A stretch of 64,000 bases of DNA from F1-80-MAGs062 sp046345315 (GTDB lineage: Bacteria > Planctomycetota > Planctomycetia > Planctomycetales > Planctomycetaceae). The first letter of the stretch is position 1, and each line of letters starts with the position of its first letter. The stretch is taken from the NCBI GenBank assembly GCA_046345315.1, contig JBKDKA010000262.1, positions 1 through 64,000 of the forward strand, written 5' to 3'. Below the pieces are notes generated by a model, which was not told the origin of the DNA, did not search any database, and was given only the letters and a program-made list of their open reading frames with translations. Made by a program: the position numbers and the translations under genes. Shown here piece by piece: positions 1 through 9,000 of this stretch.

Positions 1-16
1 GTAGCCGTCCATTTCC
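1..16 (+). repeat. IS66 left terminal inverted repeat
   Basis: GTAGCCGTCCATTTCC matches the inverted right end at 1585-1600 with one mismatch. IS66 ends usually begin with GT. A few terminal bases could lie outside the window. Confidence 0.8.
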
Positions 17-66
17 CATCAGAAACTGGGGTTTTTGAAATTTGCGTTGTCTGATAGACAGCGTAT

Positions 67-1557
67 ATGGAAGAGCAGAGTCAACAACCGAGCTACGCTG
101 AACTGGCTGCACTGGTGGTGCAGTTGCAGGCAGAGATTGTCAGACTGAATAAGCGGATCGAAGAACTGGAAAAGAAGAATCCGACGAAACGGCTGGACAA
201 ATCGTATTCTTTGACAGCTGATGAAAAACGTCGTCGGGAGGCAGAGAACCAGAAATCCGGAACACCGAAGAAACATGGCTCCAGCGGTGACCAGCAGAAC
301 TCTGTGCGTCGTGGACGAATTCCGAATCAGGACAAGATTGATCGAGCTGATCATCATGAGCTGATTCTTCCGGAAGGCTTCGATGTGACTCAGTGTCATC
401 CGGGCATCGATCGTCCGGTTTGGCGGATCCGTGATGGCAAAGCAACGCTGGTCGTGTACGAAATCTGGCGTGGCCCGCACGGAGAGACGGGAAGCATTGA
501 CGGCGTGCTGCCGCTTTCTGAGTTTGGCATCGAAATTCACACGGCTGTCGCATTTCTTGTGTCGATGGTTGGGCTGTCGATGGTTGGGCTGTCGATGGAC
601 AAGGTGTGCGACCAACTGAAATTCTTCTGGGAACTGGACCTGTCGAAATCGCAGGCGGATGCCCTGCTGAATCAGTTATCAGGTCAGTGGGAGAATGAAT
701 TTGAATCGTTGTGCATGCTGCTGTCTGTCAGTGCTGTGGTGCATGCCGATGAAACAAGCTGGAGTCTGAATTCGGTGTGGGCATTTCTTTCAGAGAAGGC
801 TCGTGTGCTGATCTTTGGCTGCCGCAAAGATGCGACGACTCTGGCTCAGATTCTTCCGAAGGAGTCGTTTTCGGGAATCCTGGTGAGTGATGATGCAGCC
901 GTGTATCAGGGATTTTCAAAGGCTCAGAAATGCTGGGCTCATCTGATTCGCAAGGCGATTCGATTCACCCTGCTGCAGCCGGAGAATGAAGAATACCGGA
1001 TATTTCTGAACGGGCTTGTGGACGTGTATCACAAAGCGAAACGAGCGTCAGCTGACGAGCGATTGAAAGACGCAGGGCGTGCATCACGAGTCTCTGACCT
1101 TGTCGATGACCTGTCAGGCTTGTGTGTGTCTCGATGCAATGCAGACGACTGCAGCATCCGTGCGAATGATGCCACCGATCATGAGTATGACAACCTTGTT
1201 CAGGAGATCGTTCGCCTGATGGGCGACAACGAACTGTTTACGTTCGTGCTGCACCCCGAAGCTGATGGGACAAATAACGAGGCTGAACAAACACTTCGTG
1301 GTCCAGCTCAGGACCGCCGGACTGGTCGCACAAGCAAGACACTTCGCGGTGCTCAGCGGCGAACGATTATGGTGAGCGTCCTGGAATCCCTGAAACTTCA
1401 TCTGCCGAAGTTCACGCTCTCCAGTGTTCAGGCTGAAGTTCAGGAATGGTGGCTTCGTGGCGAAAGCCTTTTTGCTCGCCTGCTGAAAGACTGTGGTCTC
1501 GACCCACCCAATGAATCTCGGCTCAAAAACCTCGTGCCGGTCCCAAAACTCGCCTGA
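67..1557 (+). CDS. IS66-family transposase (TnpC type)
   Basis: This is the DDE transposase of the IS66 element. The N-terminus (residues 10-40) is a Leu/Glu-rich coiled coil, as usual for TnpC. It is followed by a basic linker. The catalytic core shows the three expected acidic residues: D228 in HADETSW, D275/D276 in VSDDAAVY and E405 in NNEAEQTLR, followed by the basic C-terminal block after GRTSKTLRGAQRR. The length of 496 residues is normal for the family and the frame is open throughout. A 15-bp unit is tandemly duplicated at 561-590, giving the doubled peptide SMVGLSMVGL around residue 170; it keeps the frame and could be a slippage event. Whether this affects activity is unknown. Confidence 0.93.
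   Translation: MEEQSQQPSYAELAALVVQLQAEIVRLNKRIEELEKKNPTKRLDKSYSLTADEKRRREAENQKSGTPKKHGSSGDQQNSVRRGRIPNQDKIDRADHHELILPEGFDVTQCHPGIDRPVWRIRDGKATLVVYEIWRGPHGETGSIDGVLPLSEFGIEIHTAVAFLVSMVGLSMVGLSMDKVCDQLKFFWELDLSKSQADALLNQLSGQWENEFESLCMLLSVSAVVHADETSWSLNSVWAFLSEKARVLIFGCRKDATTLAQILPKESFSGILVSDDAAVYQGFSKAQKCWAHLIRKAIRFTLLQPENEEYRIFLNGLVDVYHKAKRASADERLKDAGRASRVSDLVDDLSGLCVSRCNADDCSIRANDATDHEYDNLVQEIVRLMGDNELFTFVLHPEADGTNNEAEQTLRGPAQDRRTGRTSKTLRGAQRRTIMVSVLESLKLHLPKFTLSSVQAEVQEWWLRGESLFARLLKDCGLDPPNESRLKNLVPVPKLA
561..598 (+). repeat. 15-bp tandem duplication inside the transposase gene
   Basis: The unit GTCGATGGTTGGGCT occurs at 561-575 and 576-590 and starts a third time at 591-598. It is in frame and adds five residues to the IS66 transposase. 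Confidence 0.9.
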
Positions 1558-1584
1558 GACCATGATCGCGTTGTCACTTTGCGC

Positions 1585-1600
1585 GGAAATGGACAGCTAC
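1585..1600 (-). repeat. IS66 right terminal inverted repeat
   Basis: GGAAATGGACAGCTAC is the inverted complement of the left end with one mismatch. It lies 28 bases after the transposase stop codon and sets the right boundary of the element. Confidence 0.8.
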
Positions 1601-1602
1601 GT

Positions 1603-1631
1603 TGTCCGGGAGCCAGTCCCGGTTTGGTTAG
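1603..1631 (-). repeat. Half copy of the dispersed ~100-bp palindromic repeat
   Basis: The stretch directly right of the IS66 end contains CGGGAGCCAGTCCCGG followed by TTTGG, matching one terminus of the dispersed repeat found complete at 2004-2104 and elsewhere. Only one end is present. The other half may lie left of the IS, outside the window, if the IS split a repeat copy. Confidence 0.65.
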
Positions 1632-1732
1632 TCAGTCGTTCGCAATCAGATTCTGCGCGAAATTAAGCTTGACCTGGAAGGCTGGGCGATTTTGTGCGAT
1701 TGCGAATTTTAATCGCCCCGTTCTGATGAGTA

Positions 1733-2005
1733 GTGTCTTTGAACCACACTCTAAAGGAAGATCTGCGTCAGATCTGTGGGCAGTCGAGCAAAGCCCACGC
1801 CGCCCGGTTTCCGGCAGACGGGTGTGGCCGAGTTCTTGCATCCGGAATCAAGGTCCTGATCACCATAGCAAATGCGCTGGAAGGCCATCGAACCGGAATT
1901 CTGAACTGGTACGAGTATCGGATCTCTACCAGTCCACTTGAGGGAGTCAACAACAATACCGTAGCTCTCCAGCGAATGGCCTGTGGCGACAAAGATAAGG
2001 ACTAC
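1733..2005 (+). pseudogene. ISL3-family transposase, C-terminal remnant
   Basis: The reading frame encodes a fragment of about 90 residues running from LKEDLRQI through ASGIKVL, GHRTGILNWYEYRIS and SPLEGVNN to ALQRMACGDKDKDY. This matches the C-terminal part of ISL3-type DDE transposases, where the PLEGVNN segment carries the last catalytic acidic residue. No N-terminal two-thirds or ISL3 ends are visible upstream; the frame before about 1733 does not continue the protein. At its 3' end the frame runs straight into a dispersed repeat, so the original C-terminus is also lost. It is a decayed fragment, not a functional gene. Confidence 0.8.
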
Positions 2006-2104
2006 AGGTGGCTTCAAAATCGGGACTGGCTCCCGACGGAAGCTGTGTTTGCCCGCAAATTGTGAAACTGCCAGGGTGGCTGTCCCGGTTGTGAAATGCG
2101 ATCT
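2004..2104 (+). repeat. Dispersed palindromic repeat, copy 1
   Basis: A full copy in plus orientation: left end GTGGCTTCAAAATCGGGACTGG, written here as GTGGCTTCAAAA then TCGGGACTGG, and right end GGCTGTCCCGG followed by TTGTGAAATGCGAT. It joins the end of the ISL3 remnant. Both ends contain a small internal hairpin (CGGGA...TCCCG). Confidence 0.85.
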
Positions 2105-2376
2105 ACTTCATCGCCGAACTCGACGTGATCCACTTGGGCAGGTTCGCACTCATCGGACAACAACGACACAGCACGGCGCACTTCATTTTGCGCAGAACCG
2201 ATTTCTTTCCCTAACGTGACTTTTCGAACTTCGCAGGATCTCCGGAAAAATTTAAGAAATTCGGGGTGAATGGTCCTCCCTGCTTCGTTCCTGAAGTCAG
2301 AATCATCGCCGACCATTGAAAAATCGAATATATTCGCAGCCGGCGTTTCACTCTCAGAACATGAAGGAGTCAGGAA
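2105..2376. other. Intergenic stretch without recognised gene
   Basis: No supported gene. It follows the repeat and mobile-element remnants and ends with a good ribosome binding site (AAGGAG, about 2363-2368) for the secreted protein gene that starts at 2377. Confidence 0.6.
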
Positions 2377-2895
2377 ATGGTTTTCAGCAGGATTTCAACA
2401 GGTACCCTGATCCTGGTGGCGGCATTGGCAGCGGCGGTGAACTGCGAAGAAGCGGCAGCGGGAGGACCTCGGCAGTATTATTCTGAGTGGGTGAAGCGAC
2501 CGAACCAGAGTTATCACTACCGGCACTACTACTTCAAGCCGTCGGCCAGTTACAGTGGATACAGACACCACTACGTCGTTTACCATCCCCAGAAGCCGAA
2601 GCATTTATATTTTTACAATCCGTACACGAAAACATACTGGGGACGATGTCCGCTCGGAACAAACGGAGCACCGAAGTACTCGCAGCTGGCAGAGAAAGAC
2701 CGACGAAGTGTGATTCGTCAGATCCCGGAAACAGCTTTCCCGGAACCCTCTGAGCCGCCCGTGATTCCGGAGGCCACCGACAACGAGAAACTTGATCTTC
2801 CGCCGGATGATCTTCCATCCGATGTTTTCCCGAGCAGCACCACACCGGGCATCGCCGCCCCGACGGCAGCACCTGCTCCACCTGCCAGTGAGTGA
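2377..2895 (+). CDS. Small secreted Tyr/His-rich protein, unknown function
   Basis: A 172-residue protein with an N-terminal signal peptide (hydrophobic core around residues 9-22, then CEEAAAGG). The body (residues 30-85) is very rich in Tyr and His (YSEW, YHYRHYYF, YRHHYVVYHP), followed by FYNPYTKTYWGRCP. The C-terminal 60 residues are a low-complexity Pro/Ala/Glu tail. An AAGGAG ribosome binding site sits 9 bases before the ATG. Similar short secreted proteins with a Tyr/His-rich core occur in planctomycetes, but no function is known to me. The His/Tyr clusters could bind metal; that is inference. It precedes the caspase operon by about 100 bp but may be transcribed separately. Confidence 0.75.
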   Translation: MVFSRISTGTLILVAALAAAVNCEEAAAGGPRQYYSEWVKRPNQSYHYRHYYFKPSASYSGYRHHYVVYHPQKPKHLYFYNPYTKTYWGRCPLGTNGAPKYSQLAEKDRRSVIRQIPETAFPEPSEPPVIPEATDNEKLDLPPDDLPSDVFPSSTTPGIAAPTAAPAPPASE

Positions 2896-2997
2896 TCGGC
2901 GAGGTCGGCAATATGAAACCTGATCAGAACTCATTCAGATTCTGAACGTGTTTGGTTGAAATTCGTTCTGTGTCCTTCTCGATGGATGGCAAGACAC

Positions 2998-4797
2998 ATG
3001 TACCACGTTCCTGCAAACTTACCTGCTGCTCGCCATGACAGGAAATCTGGTGTTTCGGTGATAGTAGCCCGTCTCCTGAGATCCGCCTTGTTTCTTGGTG
3101 TGATCGTAACGGGCCATGGTACCGAAGCGGCTCAGACGGACGATCCGGCGGGCCTCGCTGTTCGAGCGGCAGAGATTCTGAAATCCCGCTGTTACGGATG
3201 CCACGGCGAGAAATTCAATGGCAGCGCGCGTTTTAACGTGATGGATTCAGCTGGGTTGCTCGAACAGGGATACATCGTTCGGGACCACCTCGCTGATTCA
3301 AAGATGTGGCAGCGAATCGAATCGGGAGAAATGCCACCCGAAGACTCCGGCATTCCCCTTCTGAATGACGAAGAAAAATCTGTCATTCAGAAGTGGATTG
3401 TCGCCGGAGGTCCGCAGGTGGCTCGCGAACAGCGTCCGTTTCGTTCATGGGGCGACGTGATTCGTGATATTCACACAGACCTGACGAACGCAAGTCGCGA
3501 TGATCGTCCATGGTATCGCTATTTCACCCTGACGCACCTGAGCAACAACTATGCTCAGGTGACTGATCTCGACATGCGCCTTTATCGGGCCGCGTTCTGC
3601 AAAACTATCAACAGTCTGAGCTACGAGCCGGAAATCTGCCTGCCTGTGTCTGTAGATCCTCAGGAATCTGTTTTCCGCGTGGATCTGCGGAAGCTGGGAT
3701 GGGATCCGGAGCTCTGGAAATGGCTCGTCAGTCAGTATCCGTATGGAATCAGTCTTCAGAACGGCGATGACGAGACACTGGCTGACATGGATATTCAGAT
3801 TGATGAAATGACAGGAACGACTCTTTGCTGGATGCGGGCCGACTGGTTTATCAACACCGCTACGCGTCCGACGATCTATGATCGGTTTCTGAAGATTCCG
3901 GAAAACGTGTCTCAGCTGGAACACCGGATCAATGTGGATTTCGAAAAGAATTATCTTGCGAATCGACTGGCTCGAGCAGGTTTCGCGACGAGCGGTGTGT
4001 CAGTCGGAAATCGACTGGTGGAACGTCATTCAGCCCTTCATGGCTATTACTGGAAGAGCTACGACTTCAGGGAAAAAGGGAACAGCGGAAATCTGTTTCG
4101 CCTGCCGCTGGGACCAGCGTTTCCGTCAAACGACTACCCTGACCTTGCGTTTGAACACGACGGCGGAGAGATGATTTTCAGTCTGCCAAATGGTCTGCAG
4201 GCTTACATGCTGACCGACGCGAAAGGAAATCGAATCGACAAGGGGCCTATCGAGGTTGTCCGTGACTCAAAGGAAACTGGAGGCACGCCCGAGGTACTGA
4301 ACGGGCTCAGTTGTCTTCACTGCCACCGTCATGGAATGATTGAGTTTCGCGATACCGTTCGCGACGGAAGTGCGTTGTCCGGAGATGCTCGGCGGAAGCT
4401 TCGCAATATTTATCCGGCAGCCGACAGTATGGACCTGATGGTCAGGAAGGATCGTGAGCAGTTCCTTCGAGCTCTTGAACAGTGTATCGGCCCCTATTTG
4501 AAGGTGGGTGAAGATGCTGCTCGACCTGTTGAGGAGTTTGCCGAACCGGTTGGCGCAATCGCCCGATTCTATCAGCGTGATCTTACGGTGGAGTCCGCCG
4601 CCTTTGAACTGGGAATGGGGACCCCGACTGATCTGCAGGGCCTGATTCGCACGAATCGAGAATTGATCCAGCTGGGACTGGGGCCTCTGGTCAATGGCCA
4701 GTCGATCAAGCGAGGCGTCTGGGAAAGTCGAGAAGCGTTTGTGTCGCCGTTTCAGGAAACCGTCCGGAGTCTTGGAATTGCGACGCCAGTGAACTGA
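2998..4797 (+). CDS. Secreted di-heme c-type cytochrome protein of the caspase operon
   Basis: An exported protein of about 600 residues with two CxxCH heme-binding motifs. CYGCH (residues 65-69 from this start) lies in a planctomycete-type cytochrome C domain that continues through RIESGEMPPE, with a likely Met ligand. CLHCH (residues 439-443, in NGLSCLHCHRHGMIEF) is embedded in a large region of unknown fold. A hydrophobic segment after RLLRSAL serves as signal. The longer frame from a TTG at 2956 lacks a ribosome binding site, so the ATG at 2998 is preferred; 2986 is also possible. The gene leads a tight plus-strand unit (gap of 54 bp to the next gene) ending in a caspase-type protease gene. 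It probably acts in the periplasm as a redox or electron-transfer component; the partner is inferred only from position. Confidence 0.8.
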   Translation: MYHVPANLPAARHDRKSGVSVIVARLLRSALFLGVIVTGHGTEAAQTDDPAGLAVRAAEILKSRCYGCHGEKFNGSARFNVMDSAGLLEQGYIVRDHLADSKMWQRIESGEMPPEDSGIPLLNDEEKSVIQKWIVAGGPQVAREQRPFRSWGDVIRDIHTDLTNASRDDRPWYRYFTLTHLSNNYAQVTDLDMRLYRAAFCKTINSLSYEPEICLPVSVDPQESVFRVDLRKLGWDPELWKWLVSQYPYGISLQNGDDETLADMDIQIDEMTGTTLCWMRADWFINTATRPTIYDRFLKIPENVSQLEHRINVDFEKNYLANRLARAGFATSGVSVGNRLVERHSALHGYYWKSYDFREKGNSGNLFRLPLGPAFPSNDYPDLAFEHDGGEMIFSLPNGLQAYMLTDAKGNRIDKGPIEVVRDSKETGGTPEVLNGLSCLHCHRHGMIEFRDTVRDGSALSGDARRKLRNIYPAADSMDLMVRKDREQFLRALEQCIGPYLKVGEDAARPVEEFAEPVGAIARFYQRDLTVESAAFELGMGTPTDLQGLIRTNRELIQLGLGPLVNGQSIKRGVWESREAFVSPFQETVRSLGIATPVN

Positions 4798-4851
4798 TCA
4801 GAAGTCAATGTTGCCAGTTGACGGGCTCAATGATTTCAGGAAGAAGCAACC

Positions 4852-5985
4852 ATGATTGGGTATCATTTCAAAATCCATGTGATCGCAACGAGCTTCGTTG
4901 CATCAGCTGTGGCACTGGCGAGTGCTGAGGTGTATGCCGGTTCGCTGGATGAAGAGATCGGCGACATGACGAAGAAACTGGCGCTGTATCTGAAATCCAA
5001 AGGCGAAACACAGATTGCCATTGGACAGTTTGTGGGGCCTCCCCAGCTCGCAGCATCGTCCGGCCCCGGAATCGTTCAGTCATTTCAGGATCATTTTGGG
5101 CGTCTCGAGATTCGTGTGGCTACACGTGCGAATATCGGGCTCAAGGGCGAATACACACTGGCGAAGGTTCCGAGTACCGACGAGGGAATCGGCGTCAGGA
5201 TTCAGGGAAGTCTGGTGGATTCCTTCGGCGAAGTTCTGACAGATTTTTCTTTTCAGGCATCAGAAAAATCCACACCAGGAAAAATCGAAAAGATTGTGGA
5301 TAAGCACGAAGATGTCGTGCGGATTCTGGGTGCCACGACGGATCTGCACCCCGAAGACGCTGATGCTGACCGAAATCGTGACCTGAAGGATCGGATCATC
5401 AATCCATCACTCCATCTGGACGGCACCCGATGTGCCGCGTCGGCTACAAGTCCCTATCAGATCGAAATCTGTATCGATGGAAATCCGTTGCCGGTCGATG
5501 TTCGGGATGGTCTGGGATTCGTGGACATTCAGCGGAACCAGATCTATTCAATCCGAATGCATAATCAATCGGAATATGATGCTGCCGTTCGGCTGTCGAT
5601 CGACGGCCTCAGCATTTTTCGATTCAGTGAGCTTCGGAATCCCGATGGGCAGCCACGATATCAGTTCTACGTCATTCCGAAAGGACAGTCGATCGAACTG
5701 AAGGGTTGGCACAAAACCAATGAAAAGGTCAGTTCATTCCGAGTGACCTCGTATGCCGAAAGCGCTGCAGCCTCGATTCAGCATGAACAGAACATCGGGA
5801 CCATTACGGCAACTTTCAGCGCGGCATGGCCCAAAGACGGGCCTCGACCACAAGATGAAGATACGATCGCGAAAGGATCAGGCAATGCAACCGGATTCGG
5901 TCCGGTGGTCACGCAACTGGCAAAGGAAGTGGAACGACAGGAAGGAAAACTGCGAGCTTCGATCAGTCTCCGATATACTCGATGA
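4852..5985 (+). CDS. Secreted two-domain protein of the caspase operon, unknown function
   Basis: A 377-residue exported protein (signal peptide residues 1-30, ending near VYAG). Residues 35-140 (KKLALYLKSKGETQIAIGQF ... GIGVRIQGSLVDSFGEVLTDF) look like the compact domain of outer-membrane assembly proteins of the CsgG/FlgO/LpoB kind. This is a weak resemblance by pattern. Residues 215-330 form a second domain with IYSIRMHNQSEYDAAVRLSIDG and ELKGWHKTNEKVSSFRV, a beta-rich module often found next to secreted caspase proteins in planctomycetes. It lies 54 bp after the cytochrome gene and 21 bp before the caspase gene, so co-transcription is very likely. It may anchor or present the complex; this is inference. 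Confidence 0.65.
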   Translation: MIGYHFKIHVIATSFVASAVALASAEVYAGSLDEEIGDMTKKLALYLKSKGETQIAIGQFVGPPQLAASSGPGIVQSFQDHFGRLEIRVATRANIGLKGEYTLAKVPSTDEGIGVRIQGSLVDSFGEVLTDFSFQASEKSTPGKIEKIVDKHEDVVRILGATTDLHPEDADADRNRDLKDRIINPSLHLDGTRCAASATSPYQIEICIDGNPLPVDVRDGLGFVDIQRNQIYSIRMHNQSEYDAAVRLSIDGLSIFRFSELRNPDGQPRYQFYVIPKGQSIELKGWHKTNEKVSSFRVTSYAESAAASIQHEQNIGTITATFSAAWPKDGPRPQDEDTIAKGSGNATGFGPVVTQLAKEVERQEGKLRASISLRYTR

Positions 5986-6006
5986 AGCTGTCAGGAATAC
6001 ATCAGA

Positions 6007-9000
6007 ATGAAAACGATTTCAGTCCCGAAGGTCAGTCAAAGATCAGTTCAGTGGATTATGACTGCGGCGGTACTGCTGCTACTGCTGCTGCTGCTGAGCG
6101 GTGATCTGAAAGCGCAGCCAGTTCATGAATCGGTGGCAGCCAGTCCCGAACTGATCATTGATGCGGGTGGGTTTCTCGGACCAGTCGGGGATCTCGCCGT
6201 GAGCCCCGACAGTCGCACAATTGCTGCTACGGGCGATAAAGTAGTCCGCATTATCGATGTCTCGTCCGGAACAGTAATTCGGACATTGCGAGGGGATCGA
6301 TTGCGGACGGCCTACGGAAACACAAACGCAGTTGCATTTTCACCGGATGGTCAGTTTCTGATTGTGGGAGTGCACGATTACGGCGCTCACGGTTCAATCC
6401 GAGTTTACCGAACATCGGCTCTGGATGAGATCGATCAGCTGATTCCGGGGCACAATTCGCCGTGTCTTCACGCCGAGTTTTCCCGGGACGGTCGTCACCT
6501 GGTAACAGTGGATGGCGATGGTCACCAGATTCTCTGGGACTGGCCGAGCCGAAAAATCGTAAAGCGAATACGGGCACGCAACCCGGAGAAACCGATCATC
6601 GATTCGCTGCAGATGCCGGTTGCCGAACCGATGGTGCTTTCTGTTCAGCACGACGGACCGCATCTTTACGGAATTCCTGATGGCCGAAAGCTGTCCGCCA
6701 GCGATCCGATGCCTGCGAATCTACTGGGCTGGATGTTTGATGTGAAATCGAAACTCGTCGACTGGCCATTTGGAACAACGCTTCCTGCCCGCGTTTACGA
6801 AATGCGTCTCGAACAGGGATTCTGGCTGGCTGCTGGCATGGGAACAGAAAACGGTGCCAGTCGTCCCTGGGTGGCTAAGTTTCCGGCTCGCGAGTTTTCT
6901 CGTCAGGCACCAACTTCCCCTGCCCGCCTGAAACCGACAGTTGTCTATTCCGGCCATCAGTGGGAAGTTTATGCGATTGCTGCCAGCCCGGATCGACAAT
7001 TCATCGTCAGCGGTGACAAGTTTGGTGAAGTTCACATCTGGAACGCACAGACCGGTCAGCGAATCCACAGAATTTCCGGACAGGGAAAACCTGTTTACGA
7101 AGCACGGTTTTCAGAGGGAAATGACCGGATCGTCTTTGGCACAGATGCTGACCTTCGCAACTGGAATTTCAACCGCTACGGCCGGGTATCAGGTGTCCTG
7201 GACCTGAAACAGCGAACCATTCGAAAAGAAGAATCGGCCAGAGGAACCATTGACGAATCTCCGATACTGGATGGCCGGACAGTCTCCATCCAGTCACCGG
7301 CAGCCGGAGAGCAGAGCTATCTGGTGAAGCTGGGTGGCAGTGGTGCTGGTACGAACTATCGGATTCCGAGCGGGCGCATTCCCAGTTGTTATACGTTGCT
7401 TGCCGGTGAGAAACTGGGAGTCAGGAATCCCGTACTGTTTTCCGACAATCTGGGATTCCTCGCGATGTGGGATTCATCGGGTGATGAGCTGCGTCGCGTT
7501 TTCGGCGGACATGAGTCGATGATCACGTCGATCAGTCCGTCCTCCAGTGGGCAGATTTTCGTGACCGGATCCACTGACCGAACAATTCGGATCTGGAGCC
7601 TGCTCAATCACCGAAAGTCGGGCATCTTTGATTTCAAATACGAAAACTCGTCCGTCATTCGCGTCATCCCGGGCAGCTCCTCCGAGGAAGCAGGGGTCCG
7701 TGTTGGTGATCGAATCGTCTCGGTTGACGGGCATACGCTTGACGAAATCTATGAAATGATGCTTTATGGACGGTACACATATCAACCCGATCAGCTTGTC
7801 CCGGTGATCATGGGACGGGGCGAACAGACGCTGTCGTACCAGATGAAACTTGTGGAAGGATTTGACTATATCGATCCGCTGCTGAATGTCTTCGTCGGAG
7901 ATCAGGGACAGTGGATCATCTGGACTCCGCGCGGTTATTTCGACTGCAGTCCCGGGGCCGATCAGCTGATCGGATGGCATGTCAATCGGGGGCCTGCGAA
8001 AAGTGCGGAATTCTTCCGCGTCCAGCAGTTTCGAAAGAGTCTTTATCGTCCGGACATCATTGACCGAATTATTGAACTGGGCGACGTCGATGCGGCGGAA
8101 CACCAGGCGGATTCCGCACGAAAACTCGGGAAGGTCGTGAATCTTCCTGACCAAAAAGAGTTTCAGGCACATCGACCGCCGGTTGTACGCATCGAAAGTC
8201 CTGCTCCAGATTCATCACCCAAAGATGCACGCATTACAGTTGTCGCGAAGGCATCGTCTGAAAACGAGCTGCCGATCTCGCGGGTCACATTGCTGCATAA
8301 CGGGACACCGGCGCGAGTCTTCCGGCCCGCGAATCCGGCCGAAGGAAAATCACTGAACATCTCGCATCGCCTGACACTGTTTCCTGGAAAAAATGAAATC
8401 TCTCTGATTGCTGAAAACTCATCGGCGACTTCGTCGGCAGACGATTGTCGGATCGTGCTCCAGTCGCAGGCGACAGCAGAGAAATCCCGTGTTTTTGTCC
8501 TGTCAATCGGAATCAGCAGTTATCTGCAGCACGGAAAGGGTCTCGAGAATCTGAGGTTCGCGGCAGACGACGCCAGAGCATTTGCGGCTGCGGTCGAACA
8601 ACAGAGTCATGGTCGCATTTATGAAGCTGTGCAGACAAAACTGCTGCTGGACGATGCGGCGAGAAGAACAGATTTTCTCGAAGGACTCCAGTGGCTTGTC
8701 GACCAGGTGAAGCCGGGGGATGTCGTCATGCTGTTTTTCTCAGGTCATGGATTTCTGGACGACGGAAGTAACTTCTATTTCTCCACGCATGAAGTAGAAC
8801 CTGAGAAACTGCGATCGACAGGCGTGTCATGGCGGGAAGTGATCGGAATTCTCCATGAAGAACTTCCTGCCTGTAAGCGATTAGTGTTTCTGGATGCCTG
8901 TCATGCAGACGGAATTGCGGTATCAGGGACTCAGAGCCCCCTGCATGACATGGCTGCGCCGGAAATGGGAACAATCTTCTATGCATCCTGCACATTGCAG

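Larger units (their letters stand above)
1..1600 (+). mobile_element. IS66-family insertion sequence, single-ORF type
   Basis: The element is bounded by terminal inverted repeats that match at 15 of 16 positions: GTAGCCGTCCATTTCC at 1-16 and, inverted, GGAAATGGACAGCTAC at 1585-1600. Between them lies one long transposase gene with no separate tnpA or tnpB, which is the pattern of the ISBst12-like branch of IS66. The left end coincides with the first base of the window, so the left target flank and the expected 8-bp target duplication cannot be seen. The right flank continues directly into half of a dispersed repeat, suggesting the element landed in or beside one. The element looks intact and possibly still mobile. 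Confidence 0.85.

Noticed and set aside
2014..2316. 100-codon minus-strand frame near the ISL3 remnant
   Set aside because: It reads through a dispersed repeat and resembles no known protein.
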